7,107 nt of DNA from Marine Group II euryarchaeote MED-G33 (GTDB lineage Archaea; Thermoplasmatota; Poseidoniia; Poseidoniales; Thalassarchaeaceae), in assembly GCA_949538655.1 (NCBI GenBank), contig CATISE010000175.1, positions 1-7,107 on the forward strand. The letters run 5' to 3'. Of the stretch, positions 1-7,107 are shown in pieces. Position 1 is the stretch's first letter, and every line of letters starts with the position of its first letter. Below the pieces are notes generated by a model. The model was not told the origin of the DNA and ran no database searches. It worked only from the letters and a program-made list of their open reading frames with translations. Made by a program: the position numbers and the translations under genes.

Positions 1-3000
1 CTGGTTCTGATTTCTCTACAATTGCTGCCGTGGCATCCTCCATTGCACGTATTCGTTGTTGTTGCCGTTGGTGGTTCAACCTACGTCTACTACGGCGCGA
101 GAGAGATTGTTCAATTGTATTTGAATGGGCAATTTTCACCACACCAACGTCCTCTGAATTTGAGGATGGAATCAATTCATACTCATCATCCCAATGTGGT
201 TCCTCAACTGAATTTTTTCGAATGACCAGTGCCAATAATCCAATCAGAAGTCCGACGACCATGAAACCACCAATTAGAATCTGGCCGCCTTGACTACTGG
301 TTAAACGATCAATTCCAGTTGGTTCAACATCGACGTAGGTGGCCGCAGTCCAACCTTCATATCGAACTTTCACCTCCTGCCCATCCCCAGGATTCTCCAA
401 CTCTAGGAACCAATATGGGCCAATATCATGCCTTACTGGACCAATGTCTGTCTCAAATACAAACTGTGAAATTTGCATGGGTACGGAATTGCCACCATAA
501 TCCACCAGACTAACTTCTAGAGAAAATGTGGAGCCTTGCTCACCAACACCACCATGTTGTCCGATGCGCAATGAGCGTGCCTCGCCAATGAAGACTTGAA
601 GAGTGAAATTACCTCTAGCCGTCCCATTATTAGCTTCAACATTCCAAATCCCTTCACCCAGACCTATCGCATCATAAACACCGATTTCGGTGGTCTCTTC
701 AATTTCAATCGAATTGGTCGGGAGATCCCATTCTACCGGCCAAGGAGCCAGGTTACCATCTAAATCAACAGCATAAGTCGTGATTTGGAATACTTCACCG
801 CTGTAGGTCACACCTCCTCCAATCGGGAGTGAAAAATCGATTTCTATGGCATGGGGGACTCCTTGTTCAACATAAATTCGCGAACGAGCACTTCGACCTG
901 CAGCATCCACTTCGATGAGGCGATCCCCTGTTTCGGTTGGTTGCCAGACCCCTCCTGAGAGTCGCATTTGTGGCGTCAAATCTTCTCCATCAACCGTCCA
1001 ATTCAATTGGACATCTTCGATGATATTCCCATCCGCGTCGGTTAGAATTGGATTCAAAGCGATTGAATCATCAGCAGAAATGGTCGTACCATCTCCTGCC
1101 AAAGAAATTCCAGCCAGCCGACCGGGACGCACTTCGATTTGCAAATACGCACTGAATGCCCCATCTGGACCTGAATGATTGGCTGTTACAGTCCAGGTTC
1201 CAACAAGTCCACCGATAAACCTTACACCATCTACATCAGAAATTAGCGAAGGGGTGACAACCGACTCTTCTACAGCCCACTCTGCTGATATTGGCCAACG
1301 ATTGCCACGGTTGTCTTCGGCCTGTAGGACCATACTGGTTTCGTCATCTGCAGTGAATATGTCATGCTCTACATCAATCCAAACCCTGGATATTTCGCCT
1401 GTGACGACTGTTAGATCAATCCATGTTTCAACACCTTCTGCTTGGGCTGAAATTCTCCACGTTCCCGCCTGACTGGGTAGCCATTCCACAAATCCTTGAT
1501 TGTATCTAAAGTTGCCATTTTCGGCTGACCAATTTCCAAGAGGCAATAGAACGGAGACATTGTTGCCCACACGATCGTGCCATCGTAAATCGAGAGGTAG
1601 AGCTTCATCCGCACTAATCACACGGTTTGGATCGATAATTTCCAATGAATTGACCAAACCGGGAATCACCGTAATTATGCCAGTCCCATTGGCACCCACA
1701 CCACTTGTGACATTGATTTGCCAATTCCCGACCTCTTGACCGACATAGTAACCTGCGGAATCAATGGAACCACGTTCAACACTCCAATCCAAACCCGCTG
1801 CTGCAGAAAGAGGTAATGGATTACCCAAGCGGTCTTCCGCTTCAGCCGTAATTTGAGTCCCAACGCCTGCCCTTGCAGTCAAACCCTCGGGGAGGATGAT
1901 TCGTGAAGCGCCACCAACGTCGACTGTAACATTCGAAATAGCCACATGGTTCCCCCATTGTGCTGCTACAGTGTGGGTTCCGAGTTCTGTAGGGGTATAC
2001 ATTCCAGTATTATCGATAATTCCTGATGATGTTGACCAAATAAACGACAGTCCATACACTGGATTCCAATGCTGGTCCACTCCGTATGCAATGATTGGAA
2101 CCACATCATCTACAGTGATTGAATAATTGCTATTCGCCATTGTCAATCCGAGCGGTGCGCCAGATTGAATCAAGACTTCTTGAGTCCCAGAAGCACCTGC
2201 ACCTTCTGCTCCAATCGTGATAATGCCAGATTGCGTAGGGGATAAACGGCCGCTTCCATCAATCGTTCCCGATGTGGTTGACCAATAGACTCCAGCATTA
2301 ACGGCTGTGCCTCGTTCCGAACGAATTTGTGCAATGAAGTCGAGAGTACTATCGGCGTCAGAAATACCCAACTTTGGTTGGATATCAACCCAGGTCGGTG
2401 AATTGCCAAGGAATGTAGGGGATTCCCATCTGAAGGTGATTTCTACAACTGGACGGTGGGACGGCAATGTGGATTCTGAGGAATGGAAATATGCAACACC
2501 CATTTCACCTCCGAATCCCGGTGTCAGAAGAAAACCTGCACGTGAATCCTGACTGTTGAGTTGACGATATTGTGCAATTTCAACAGTCTGCGTGACATCA
2601 AATTCGACCATTGAGGAATTTGTTTGTACCAATTGTCGATCCTGCCAAGCACCACTATCCATGTTGCCTAGCGCCCCTGGTGAAGACCATTGAGAATTGA
2701 CATTTCGTGTAATCCAAGTTGATTCTTCTATCGCCCAATCTTGCCGCAAGATACTCCAAGCTTGAACATCGACAGGACCGGGTGAAACGTCTAGATGGAG
2801 TTGAAGAGAAGCGTTCTCGATGGTTGTATTTGTCGGAAATCCTTCAGCGCTTAAATCAAGGCCTAAAAGCCCAATCCGAGTTTCCTGTCGATCGTCAGTC
2901 CAACCAACTTCAAATTGTGGGGACTCCGTTCGATCGGCGGTCGTGTTACCGCTGTCGAGCGTGGTGTCCATGTCAACCGAGTAGGTGATTGTCCAAGTTC

Positions 3001-3154
3001 CATCACCATTGTTCGTCAATGAACTGTTTGTGAGTTTTGAGTCAACGGGAGAGTCGAGTACCATCGCCGGGGTTGAAACACCTGCGATGATTTGCAATAG
3101 AAGTAAACCAATCAGAAGGTGCGCGAGGCCCCGGCTCTGATTCTCTACTCGCAT
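1..3154 (-). CDS. Giant secreted, membrane-anchored surface protein with DNRLRE and eight Ig-like domains, basic tail (3' partial)
   Basis: An uninterrupted frame runs from ATG at 3154-3152 to the left edge: 1051 codons plus one base, with no stop. The start is chosen because it yields a typical signal peptide: short n-region with Arg, hydrophobic core LLIGLLLLQIIAGV (about 13-26), then STPA. The frame stays open upstream without another ATG. A weak GTGA (3162-3165) 7 bases before the ATG is the only Shine-Dalgarno-like sequence. Domains: DNRLRE-type (about 77-243, with ENASLQLHLDV, ESTWITR, VEFDVTQTV, FHSSES, RPVVEITF); eight Ig-like repeats (about 244-947); membrane helix (956-978); then RK and a tail of at least 73 residues, with WDDEYE near its start and a basic RRSRRRLNHQRQQQR stretch (1020-1034). 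No cysteine occurs in the visible part. Many N-x-S/T sequons lie in the ectodomain. It resembles the upstream gene product in layout, so it is a likely paralogue. The C-terminus lies outside the window. Confidence 0.93.
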   Translation of the reverse strand, partial: MRVENQSRGLAHLLIGLLLLQIIAGVSTPAMVLDSPVDSKLTNSSLTNNGDGTWTITYSVDMDTTLDSGNTTADRTESPQFEVGWTDDRQETRIGLLGLDLSAEGFPTNTTIENASLQLHLDVSPGPVDVQAWSILRQDWAIEESTWITRNVNSQWSSPGALGNMDSGAWQDRQLVQTNSSMVEFDVTQTVEIAQYRQLNSQDSRAGFLLTPGFGGEMGVAYFHSSESTLPSHRPVVEITFRWESPTFLGNSPTWVDIQPKLGISDADSTLDFIAQIRSERGTAVNAGVYWSTTSGTIDGSGRLSPTQSGIITIGAEGAGASGTQEVLIQSGAPLGLTMANSNYSITVDDVVPIIAYGVDQHWNPVYGLSFIWSTSSGIIDNTGMYTPTELGTHTVAAQWGNHVAISNVTVDVGGASRIILPEGLTARAGVGTQITAEAEDRLGNPLPLSAAAGLDWSVERGSIDSAGYYVGQEVGNWQINVTSGVGANGTGIITVIPGLVNSLEIIDPNRVISADEALPLDLRWHDRVGNNVSVLLPLGNWSAENGNFRYNQGFVEWLPSQAGTWRISAQAEGVETWIDLTVVTGEISRVWIDVEHDIFTADDETSMVLQAEDNRGNRWPISAEWAVEESVVTPSLISDVDGVRFIGGLVGTWTVTANHSGPDGAFSAYLQIEVRPGRLAGISLAGDGTTISADDSIALNPILTDADGNIIEDVQLNWTVDGEDLTPQMRLSGGVWQPTETGDRLIEVDAAGRSARSRIYVEQGVPHAIEIDFSLPIGGGVTYSGEVFQITTYAVDLDGNLAPWPVEWDLPTNSIEIEETTEIGVYDAIGLGEGIWNVEANNGTARGNFTLQVFIGEARSLRIGQHGGVGEQGSTFSLEVSLVDYGGNSVPMQISQFVFETDIGPVRHDIGPYWFLELENPGDGQEVKVRYEGWTAATYVDVEPTGIDRLTSSQGGQILIGGFMVVGLLIGLLALVIRKNSVEEPHWDDEYELIPSSNSEDVGVVKIAHSNTIEQSLSRRSRRRLNHQRQQQRIRAMEDATAAIVEKSEP
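314..2425 (-). repeat. Eight tandem Ig-like protein domains of the downstream gene
   Basis: With ATG 3154 as residue 1, the units are about 244-332, 333-414, 415-499, 500-586, 587-678, 679-765, 766-857 and 858-947. They share the frame seen in the upstream gene: a hydrophobic first strand, an ADD/ADE-like turn (ISADEA, FTADDE, ISADDS), a D-x-x-GN turn (DRLGN, DRVGN, DNRGN, DADGN, DLDGN), a W-S-x-x-x-G-x-I-D strand (WSTTSGTID, WSTSSGIID, WSVERGSID) and a closing V-x-x-G. The first three units resemble each other most, through the WS...G.ID..G segment. This is probably a stalk. Boundaries are approximate. Confidence 0.78.
2426..2926 (-). other. DNRLRE (CBM96-like) domain of the downstream gene
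   Basis: About residues 77-243 from ATG 3154. It runs from FEVGWTDDRQETRIGLLGLDL through TTIENASLQLHLDV, VQAWSIL, STWITRNVNSQW, MVEFDVTQTVE, and GVAYFHSSES to RPVVEITF. The order matches the DNRLRE family (strand, spacer, SATW-like motif, V-x-F-D-V-T, SSE, P-x-L-x-V-x-F). It lies directly after the signal peptide and about 45 further residues, so it is the outermost part of the mature protein and the likeliest ligand-binding part. Confidence 0.72.
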
Positions 3155-3236
3155 CAAACCGTCACAGAACCCATTGGACTTCAATGACACCCCAGACCGT
3201 CCGCCTACGGCGGACGGTAAATCTCTGTGATTACGG
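3155..3236 (-). other. 82-base gap between the two surface-protein genes
   Basis: It lies between the upstream TAA and the downstream ATG. The most notable content is the inverted repeat at 3196-3218. On the minus strand there is no T-run after the hairpin and no clear TATA box or BRE about 25-35 bases before the ATG. Only a weak GTGA is found near the start. The simplest reading is cotranscription of both genes, with the hairpin acting in the message. An unrecognised promoter cannot be excluded. Confidence 0.6.
3196..3218. repeat. Perfect 10-bp inverted repeat with 3-base loop (possible attenuator, terminator or mRNA processing hairpin)
   Basis: The left arm ACCGTCCGCC (3196-3205) and right arm GGCGGACGGT (3209-3218) are exact reverse complements around the loop TAC (3206-3208). 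The GC-rich stem stands out from the surrounding AT-richer sequence. On the minus strand it begins 18 bases after the upstream TAA and ends 41 bases before the downstream ATG. No run of T follows on either strand, so a classical intrinsic terminator is not supported. It could be an mRNA-stabilising or processing structure, a partial attenuator, or a copy of a dispersed palindrome. Confidence 0.75.
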
Positions 3237-6200
3237 TTACTCGGTCCACTCAGCCCAGTCATCCATATCGGGGTCTCGATACCACCAGACACCTTGGTCA
3301 TCTTCCCACCATTCTGTGCCGTCTTCATCGACTCGATAGTTGGGGTCTTCTTCCGCACTGTATTCCTCTTCAACTACAGGTTCTGCAGGTGATTCGACTA
3401 CAGGAGTAGATGCAGGGACGTCATCATACTCTTCATCGTCGTAGAGATCATCATCATACTCATCGTCACTGTCACCACGTCGCATGAGAACGACGACAAC
3501 CAAAACCACACCCAGCAAGAGGGCGATAACGGCGGACAAACCAATCCATGACCATGGAGCATTTGCCTCAAAGAATCCTGCAATGGTACCTTCCACTGAA
3601 ATTTGTACTTGGTCGCATACATTGACTCCAGAAACTGAACCATCAGCACAAATGGTGATTGTATTCACTCCCTCATTGAGCATGTATACGCTTGCGCTGG
3701 TATCGTTAAACGAATCTGTTTGGACTTGATTCAAAGTATCTTGAACATCATCAAACACATCTGTAACTTGAACGGGCACAGGGTTTCCAAACTGGTCAAA
3801 TCCTTCGACATCTATGGTTACAAGCGCTTGCTGATCAATCGTCAGTTCCGTGCCAGCAACAGTACCTGGTGAACTGGCAATTGCTTCTAGGCGATGCAAG
3901 TTTCCATAATCCACGGTGACGTTCCATGTTCCTGAACAGGTTGCACAAGAACCTGCGCTGTATGTCAAAACGTAGACTTGGTTGATGTTTCCATCGAATC
4001 TGTAGTTTCCAATATCCACTAGCGGATTTGTGTTGGCATCCGAGATGTCATCTTGCGTGAATCCATCAGTTATGCTGGCCCAGGAAACAACTGGTGTTTG
4101 ATACTGATTTCCATCTGCATCTGCGACCCAGATTTCTACGATTGGGAATTCACCTGCAGTGATTCGAGTTTGTGATTGGACGATGATTTCTCCAGATTCA
4201 TCAAATGTCGAGTAAGCCTTGTGCCAAACATTGGCAACTTCTCCAACGGTCACAGTCACAACAGACATCGATTGGACGTTATTCTCACCGGCCGCACAAA
4301 TTGTGTATTCACCAACGATGGTTGCATCCCAGATGTAGTTCGCATCGCGCATTGCAATTGAAATGTCAGTCCATCCAGTGACGGTCGCAGAACAAGTTTG
4401 TGGTGCATTTTCGGTCGTAGAATCCCACTGAAGCCATTGTATCGGCGTTTCAGGCAAATCATTTCCGTGCACGTCACGAGCATCTGGACTTAGATCAAAT
4501 GTGTCGTCCGCAGAAATTGTCGAATCATCCGAAATTGAAATCGAATTGAGAGAACCTGCCGTCACGGTGAAGGTTGCATCGTTGAATACCGATTGATCAC
4601 CGACACCTGGTACGTTGAACACATACAGGACATTGATTGTCCAATCACCCACTAGAACTGCTTCGAAGATGGCAGAAGTGCCCTGTGGCGTCAACCAGTC
4701 CGAGGCTTCGGAATCATCCGTAGTCCATGTTGCGGAAACACTCCATTCGTTGCCATCAGCATCCGAGGTAAAGGCAGACAGTGTGCCAGTATCTTGTCCA
4801 CTGGTCAAATTGAAATTGTTGCTGGGGGCACGAGCTTCAATCGATACAGGCAAGCCGTGATCGACCGCCATTGGAATGATGACATCAAGCCCTTCGAGAG
4901 TGGCCTTGACCCAGGATGAACCCTGATTCGATGCGTCCCATGTCGTCGGTTGTCCAGCATTGACTTGTCCATTCAACCAAGTCCATCCAGAGATGGATAG
5001 GTCGATGCTTTCACGGTTTCCTTGAACGTCGATTCTAACAACGTCGAATGTAACATCATCGTCCGCAGTCAATGAGATACTATCTAATGTAGGCGAACTG
5101 GTGACGATGATTGTATTCGTCGGTCCGACTGCAGTCACTTCCAAATCGGCAATGTCCCCATAAGTCACTTCCATTGTGTGGTCGCTATGGATTCCAAGAT
5201 CGCTGTCTACCCATACGTTCCAAGTCCCAACATGGTCACCTGTAAATGAACCAGTTGAATTGTCCATGAGACCATTTTCGGCACCCCATGTCAATACACC
5301 TGAAAGGCTGCTATCCATCTGGTTTCCACACTGATCGAAAACATCAACGGTAAATCCAGTCGTATTTCCGGCCTCAATGCTTGAATCGCCAACGATGTGG
5401 AAATATGCCGGGGCACCGACGTTTACGGTGATAGGTACTGAGATTGTCGGCTGGAAGGACCAAGTTGCATTGAGATACTGCTGTCCCGCAGTCCAAGGTG
5501 TCCATGTGACATCCGTTGTGACCGGTGTTGTCAGAGTTGTACCAGTAGACAATGTCCCGTTGCTAATCTCAAGATAGATTGTTTCGCCTGGAACAACGTT
5601 TCCATTTGAGTCAATCACCATGATTTGTGAGAGTGTGAACACATCATCTGCAGTCAACGTAATGGCTAGAGGCACCACGACTAGTTGAATCGGTGAACCA
5701 GCTGTGACGGTGATATTCACCGACTCAATGACTTGGCCATATGCTGCTGAAATGATTACAATTCCCGTTTGATCGGGTGTGAAATAGCCACTCGCATCTA
5801 TGGTTCCATCCGTACAGGACCAAAGGACATCTCCCGGTAGAGAATTACCGGTAGCGTCAAGCAGAGAACCGCTGAATTGCACTCCTGAATCCGCATCGGT
5901 TGTCGATGGACCTGACAAACTAATCGAATCTACAGATGTGTAGTTAAATTCCAACTTCGGTTTGTCTGAAGAGAGAGATTCACTGGATTTCAGGTCAAGC
6001 AACATGTGTCCCGAGTTGGTCGTACCCATGATGACGACTGTGACTGTTCCATTCATCGTGGTCATGGCACCACTGACATCGAATTGCAACCATCCACCCA
6101 CAAACGAACTCATGACCCGAACGGTGTCCAGAGGTGTGGCAATGTAATCAACACCGGATTGCATACCCGCTGCAGACCAGTTGAAACCGCTTGAAGCGGA

Positions 6201-7107
6201 ATTCCAAGTCGCACTGTTTTCGTCAAAATTAGAATTGGTGACTGCATATGCTGTCAAATCGATATAATTGGCCAAACTCAATTGGCTAATTTGATCGGCA
6301 TAGATTGACAACTGAGCAGAGTGAGGATTGACAGACATTTGATCTAACGGCATTTGCCCCATGTCGATTTGATAGATTCCATGGCAACGATTTGCAGCAA
6401 CTGATTCACATCCTGTGCCAATGTGAACCGTGTTTTCATTGCCATGTCCTGCATCCACATCACCTTCATTCAGATAGGTGTCCCAAACGGGGAGGTGCCC
6501 TAGAGTAGGAACATCTGAACCCTCCTGAACTGCAACCGTATGAACGTGGTTACCGACATCGGTGATGTCCGGGTTGCCAATTCCGAAAGTGGATGGGACG
6601 GAACGTGGACCGGGGACTGAAGCATTCAATGCCTGCACCGACCAAGTGTAAATTTCACCGACGGCTAAATCGATGTCAGGTGTCCAAACGGATGCTGTTG
6701 GAGGATTACCTGACCCAATCGTAAATCCAGAATTGCTGTTGGAATCCCAAGATTTGTAGGTCTGTGTTCCGCTCTCATTGCTGAGAAGGAGGATGTAACC
6801 TGTCGCATCTCCAAGGGTATCCCATGTGAGGGTGGGCCTGGTTTCAACCCCGAGCGTATATTGTCCAACGTCGTACACGACTTCCAAGTGTTCAGGCGAT
6901 ACGAGTGTGACCTGTGCTGGTGAAGATGCATTGTTTGGATTATCTACATAACCAACCTCTAGTTCAGGTGCATAAGAGTTTGAACCTTCGGCTGAACTGA
7001 AGTAAACCGTACCAGCCCAACTGGTTTGCAGTGCCATGTTCATGACACCCGATGAAGTCCAAGCACTGCGGGCGATACCGGTCACATCCCATTCATACCA
7101 TACGCCA
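3237..7107 (-). CDS. Giant membrane-anchored surface protein with DNRLRE, FnIII-like and eight Ig-like domains, acidic Trp-rich tail (5' partial)
   Basis: The frame is open through the right edge, so the N-terminus lies outside. A GTG at 7085 is an apparent start only: the 7 codons before it (ending WYEWD) join it to make the end of a DNRLRE domain. Numbering from that GTG, I see: end of DNRLRE-1 (to about 47); an FnIII-like domain (about 57-170, with PTLTWD..GDATGYILLLS); DNRLRE-2 (about 183-383, with DTYLNEG, AQLSIYAD, SATWN, GWLQFDVSGAM, KPKLEFNY); eight Ig-like domains (385-1166); a membrane helix (1178-1200) followed by MRRG; and an 82-residue tail. The tail is first Asp/Glu/Tyr-rich, then carries EWWEDDQGVWWYRDP and ends WAEWTE. 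RR after the helix predicts an inside C-terminus. Ten cysteines are visible. The role is inferred to be adhesion, glycan binding or envelope structure; no catalytic motif is seen. The stop is TAA at 3237-3239. Architecture is well supported; function is not. Confidence 0.93.
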   Translation of the reverse strand, partial: GVWYEWDVTGIARSAWTSSGVMNMALQTSWAGTVYFSSAEGSNSYAPELEVGYVDNPNNASSPAQVTLVSPEHLEVVYDVGQYTLGVETRPTLTWDTLGDATGYILLLSNESGTQTYKSWDSNSNSGFTIGSGNPPTASVWTPDIDLAVGEIYTWSVQALNASVPGPRSVPSTFGIGNPDITDVGNHVHTVAVQEGSDVPTLGHLPVWDTYLNEGDVDAGHGNENTVHIGTGCESVAANRCHGIYQIDMGQMPLDQMSVNPHSAQLSIYADQISQLSLANYIDLTAYAVTNSNFDENSATWNSASSGFNWSAAGMQSGVDYIATPLDTVRVMSSFVGGWLQFDVSGAMTTMNGTVTVVIMGTTNSGHMLLDLKSSESLSSDKPKLEFNYTSVDSISLSGPSTTDADSGVQFSGSLLDATGNSLPGDVLWSCTDGTIDASGYFTPDQTGIVIISAAYGQVIESVNITVTAGSPIQLVVVPLAITLTADDVFTLSQIMVIDSNGNVVPGETIYLEISNGTLSTGTTLTTPVTTDVTWTPWTAGQQYLNATWSFQPTISVPITVNVGAPAYFHIVGDSSIEAGNTTGFTVDVFDQCGNQMDSSLSGVLTWGAENGLMDNSTGSFTGDHVGTWNVWVDSDLGIHSDHTMEVTYGDIADLEVTAVGPTNTIIVTSSPTLDSISLTADDDVTFDVVRIDVQGNRESIDLSISGWTWLNGQVNAGQPTTWDASNQGSSWVKATLEGLDVIIPMAVDHGLPVSIEARAPSNNFNLTSGQDTGTLSAFTSDADGNEWSVSATWTTDDSEASDWLTPQGTSAIFEAVLVGDWTINVLYVFNVPGVGDQSVFNDATFTVTAGSLNSISISDDSTISADDTFDLSPDARDVHGNDLPETPIQWLQWDSTTENAPQTCSATVTGWTDISIAMRDANYIWDATIVGEYTICAAGENNVQSMSVVTVTVGEVANVWHKAYSTFDESGEIIVQSQTRITAGEFPIVEIWVADADGNQYQTPVVSWASITDGFTQDDISDANTNPLVDIGNYRFDGNINQVYVLTYSAGSCATCSGTWNVTVDYGNLHRLEAIASSPGTVAGTELTIDQQALVTIDVEGFDQFGNPVPVQVTDVFDDVQDTLNQVQTDSFNDTSASVYMLNEGVNTITICADGSVSGVNVCDQVQISVEGTIAGFFEANAPWSWIGLSAVIALLLGVVLVVVVLMRRGDSDDEYDDDLYDDEEYDDVPASTPVVESPAEPVVEEEYSAEEDPNYRVDEDGTEWWEDDQGVWWYRDPDMDDWAEWTE
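3588..5933 (-). repeat. Eight tandem Ig-like (Big_1/invasin-style) protein domains of the upstream gene
   Basis: This is a protein-level repeat, diverged at DNA level. Taking the GTG at 7085 as residue 1, the units are about 385-463, 464-557, 558-643, 644-744, 745-844, 845-948, 949-1061 and 1062-1166. Most end in a V-x-x-G motif (VTAG, VNVG, VTYG, VDHG, VTVG, VDYG), followed by a strand such as SLNSISIS or NLHRLEAI. Many have an L/I-T/S-ADD start and a mid-domain D-x-x-GN (DSNGN, DQCGN, DVQGN, DADGN, DVHGN, DQFGN), which is typical of Big_1/invasin-type Ig folds. Such arrays normally act as rigid stalks that hold binding domains away from the cell. Domain boundaries were placed by eye. Confidence 0.8.
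5937..6539 (-). other. DNRLRE (CBM96-like) domain 2 of the upstream gene
   Basis: The region encodes about residues 183-383, counted from the GTG at 7085. It has the family sequence of events: DTYLNEGD, an asymmetric HIG strand, an IDMGQMP / AQLSIYAD pair, an SATWN stretch, a GWLQFDVSGAM strand and a final SSES...KPKLEFNY strand. DNRLRE domains are beta-sandwiches in secreted proteins of bacteria and archaea, and some bind polysaccharide. An unusual cysteine-bounded loop (C226 to C234) sits between the first strands and could be closed by a disulfide. Binding specificity cannot be read from sequence. Confidence 0.72.
6576..6917 (-). other. Fibronectin-III-like domain between the two DNRLRE domains
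   Basis: About residues 57-170 from the GTG at 7085. The pattern RPTLTWDTLGDATGYILLLSNES, then a central SVWTPDIDLAVGEIYTWSVQALN and final GPRSVPSTFGIG is that of FnIII-like modules (P-x-L-x-W ... A-x-x-Y-x-L-x-L-S ... Y-x-W-x-V-x-A). Such modules are common spacers in secreted multidomain proteins. Confidence 0.65.

Noticed and set aside
22..513. Short plus-strand open frames at the left end
   Set aside because: They lie opposite the membrane helix and tail of the minus-strand gene, overlap each other and have no recognisable features.
1411..2409. Minus-strand short frames within the downstream gene
   Set aside because: They are out of frame with the long reading frame that runs unbroken from 3154 to the left edge.
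2719..2988. Plus-strand frame of 89 codons, Arg-rich
   Set aside because: It is antisense to the DNRLRE coding sequence, whose minus-strand reading is clearly a real protein domain.
3188..3190. GTG as an alternative start for the downstream gene
   Set aside because: It is in frame, but would put twelve extra residues before a signal peptide that fits well when starting at ATG 3154.
3196..3218. Classical intrinsic terminator
   Set aside because: The stem is strong, but no T-run follows on either strand.
1..7107. CRISPR array, tRNA, rRNA, insertion sequence or defence system
   Set aside because: No regularly spaced direct repeats, no tRNA-like fold, no transposase and no nuclease motifs were seen; coding sequence of the two surface proteins fills nearly all of the window.

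Overview
The window carries two very large genes, both on the minus strand and both cut by a window edge, separated by 82 bases that hold a perfect GC-rich hairpin. Reading in transcription order (right to left), gene A enters from beyond base 7107 and stops at 3237. Gene B starts at 3154 and runs out past base 1. I see no convincing plus-strand gene, RNA gene, CRISPR array or insertion sequence.

Both products look like cell-surface proteins of one design: a DNRLRE-type (CBM96-like) beta-sandwich near the N-terminus, about eight consecutive Ig-like domains of roughly 80-110 residues with Big_1/invasin flavour (recurrent D-x-x-G-N), one membrane-spanning helix near the C-terminus, and a charged tail inferred to be cytoplasmic. 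Gene A also has a fibronectin-III-like domain between two DNRLRE domains. Gene B has a clear signal peptide. They look like distant tandem paralogues, and the 82-base gap suggests one transcript.

The two proteins differ most inside the cell and in cysteine content. Protein A ends in a strongly acidic, tyrosine-dotted segment followed by a tryptophan-rich terminus. Protein B ends in a tail with an Arg/Gln-rich basic stretch. Protein A has ten cysteines in the visible part; the 1051 visible residues of protein B have none.

The likely source is a planktonic archaeon, most plausibly Marine Group II (Poseidoniales). The reasons are the giant Asp/Thr/Ser/Asn-rich Ig-like proteins with a single C-terminal anchor, the acidic Trp-rich C-terminus, the moderate GC and the near absence of a Shine-Dalgarno sequence. 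This is inference from protein style, with no marker gene in the window. Function is probably adhesion, polysaccharide or particle binding, or cell-envelope structure; no catalytic domain is visible.
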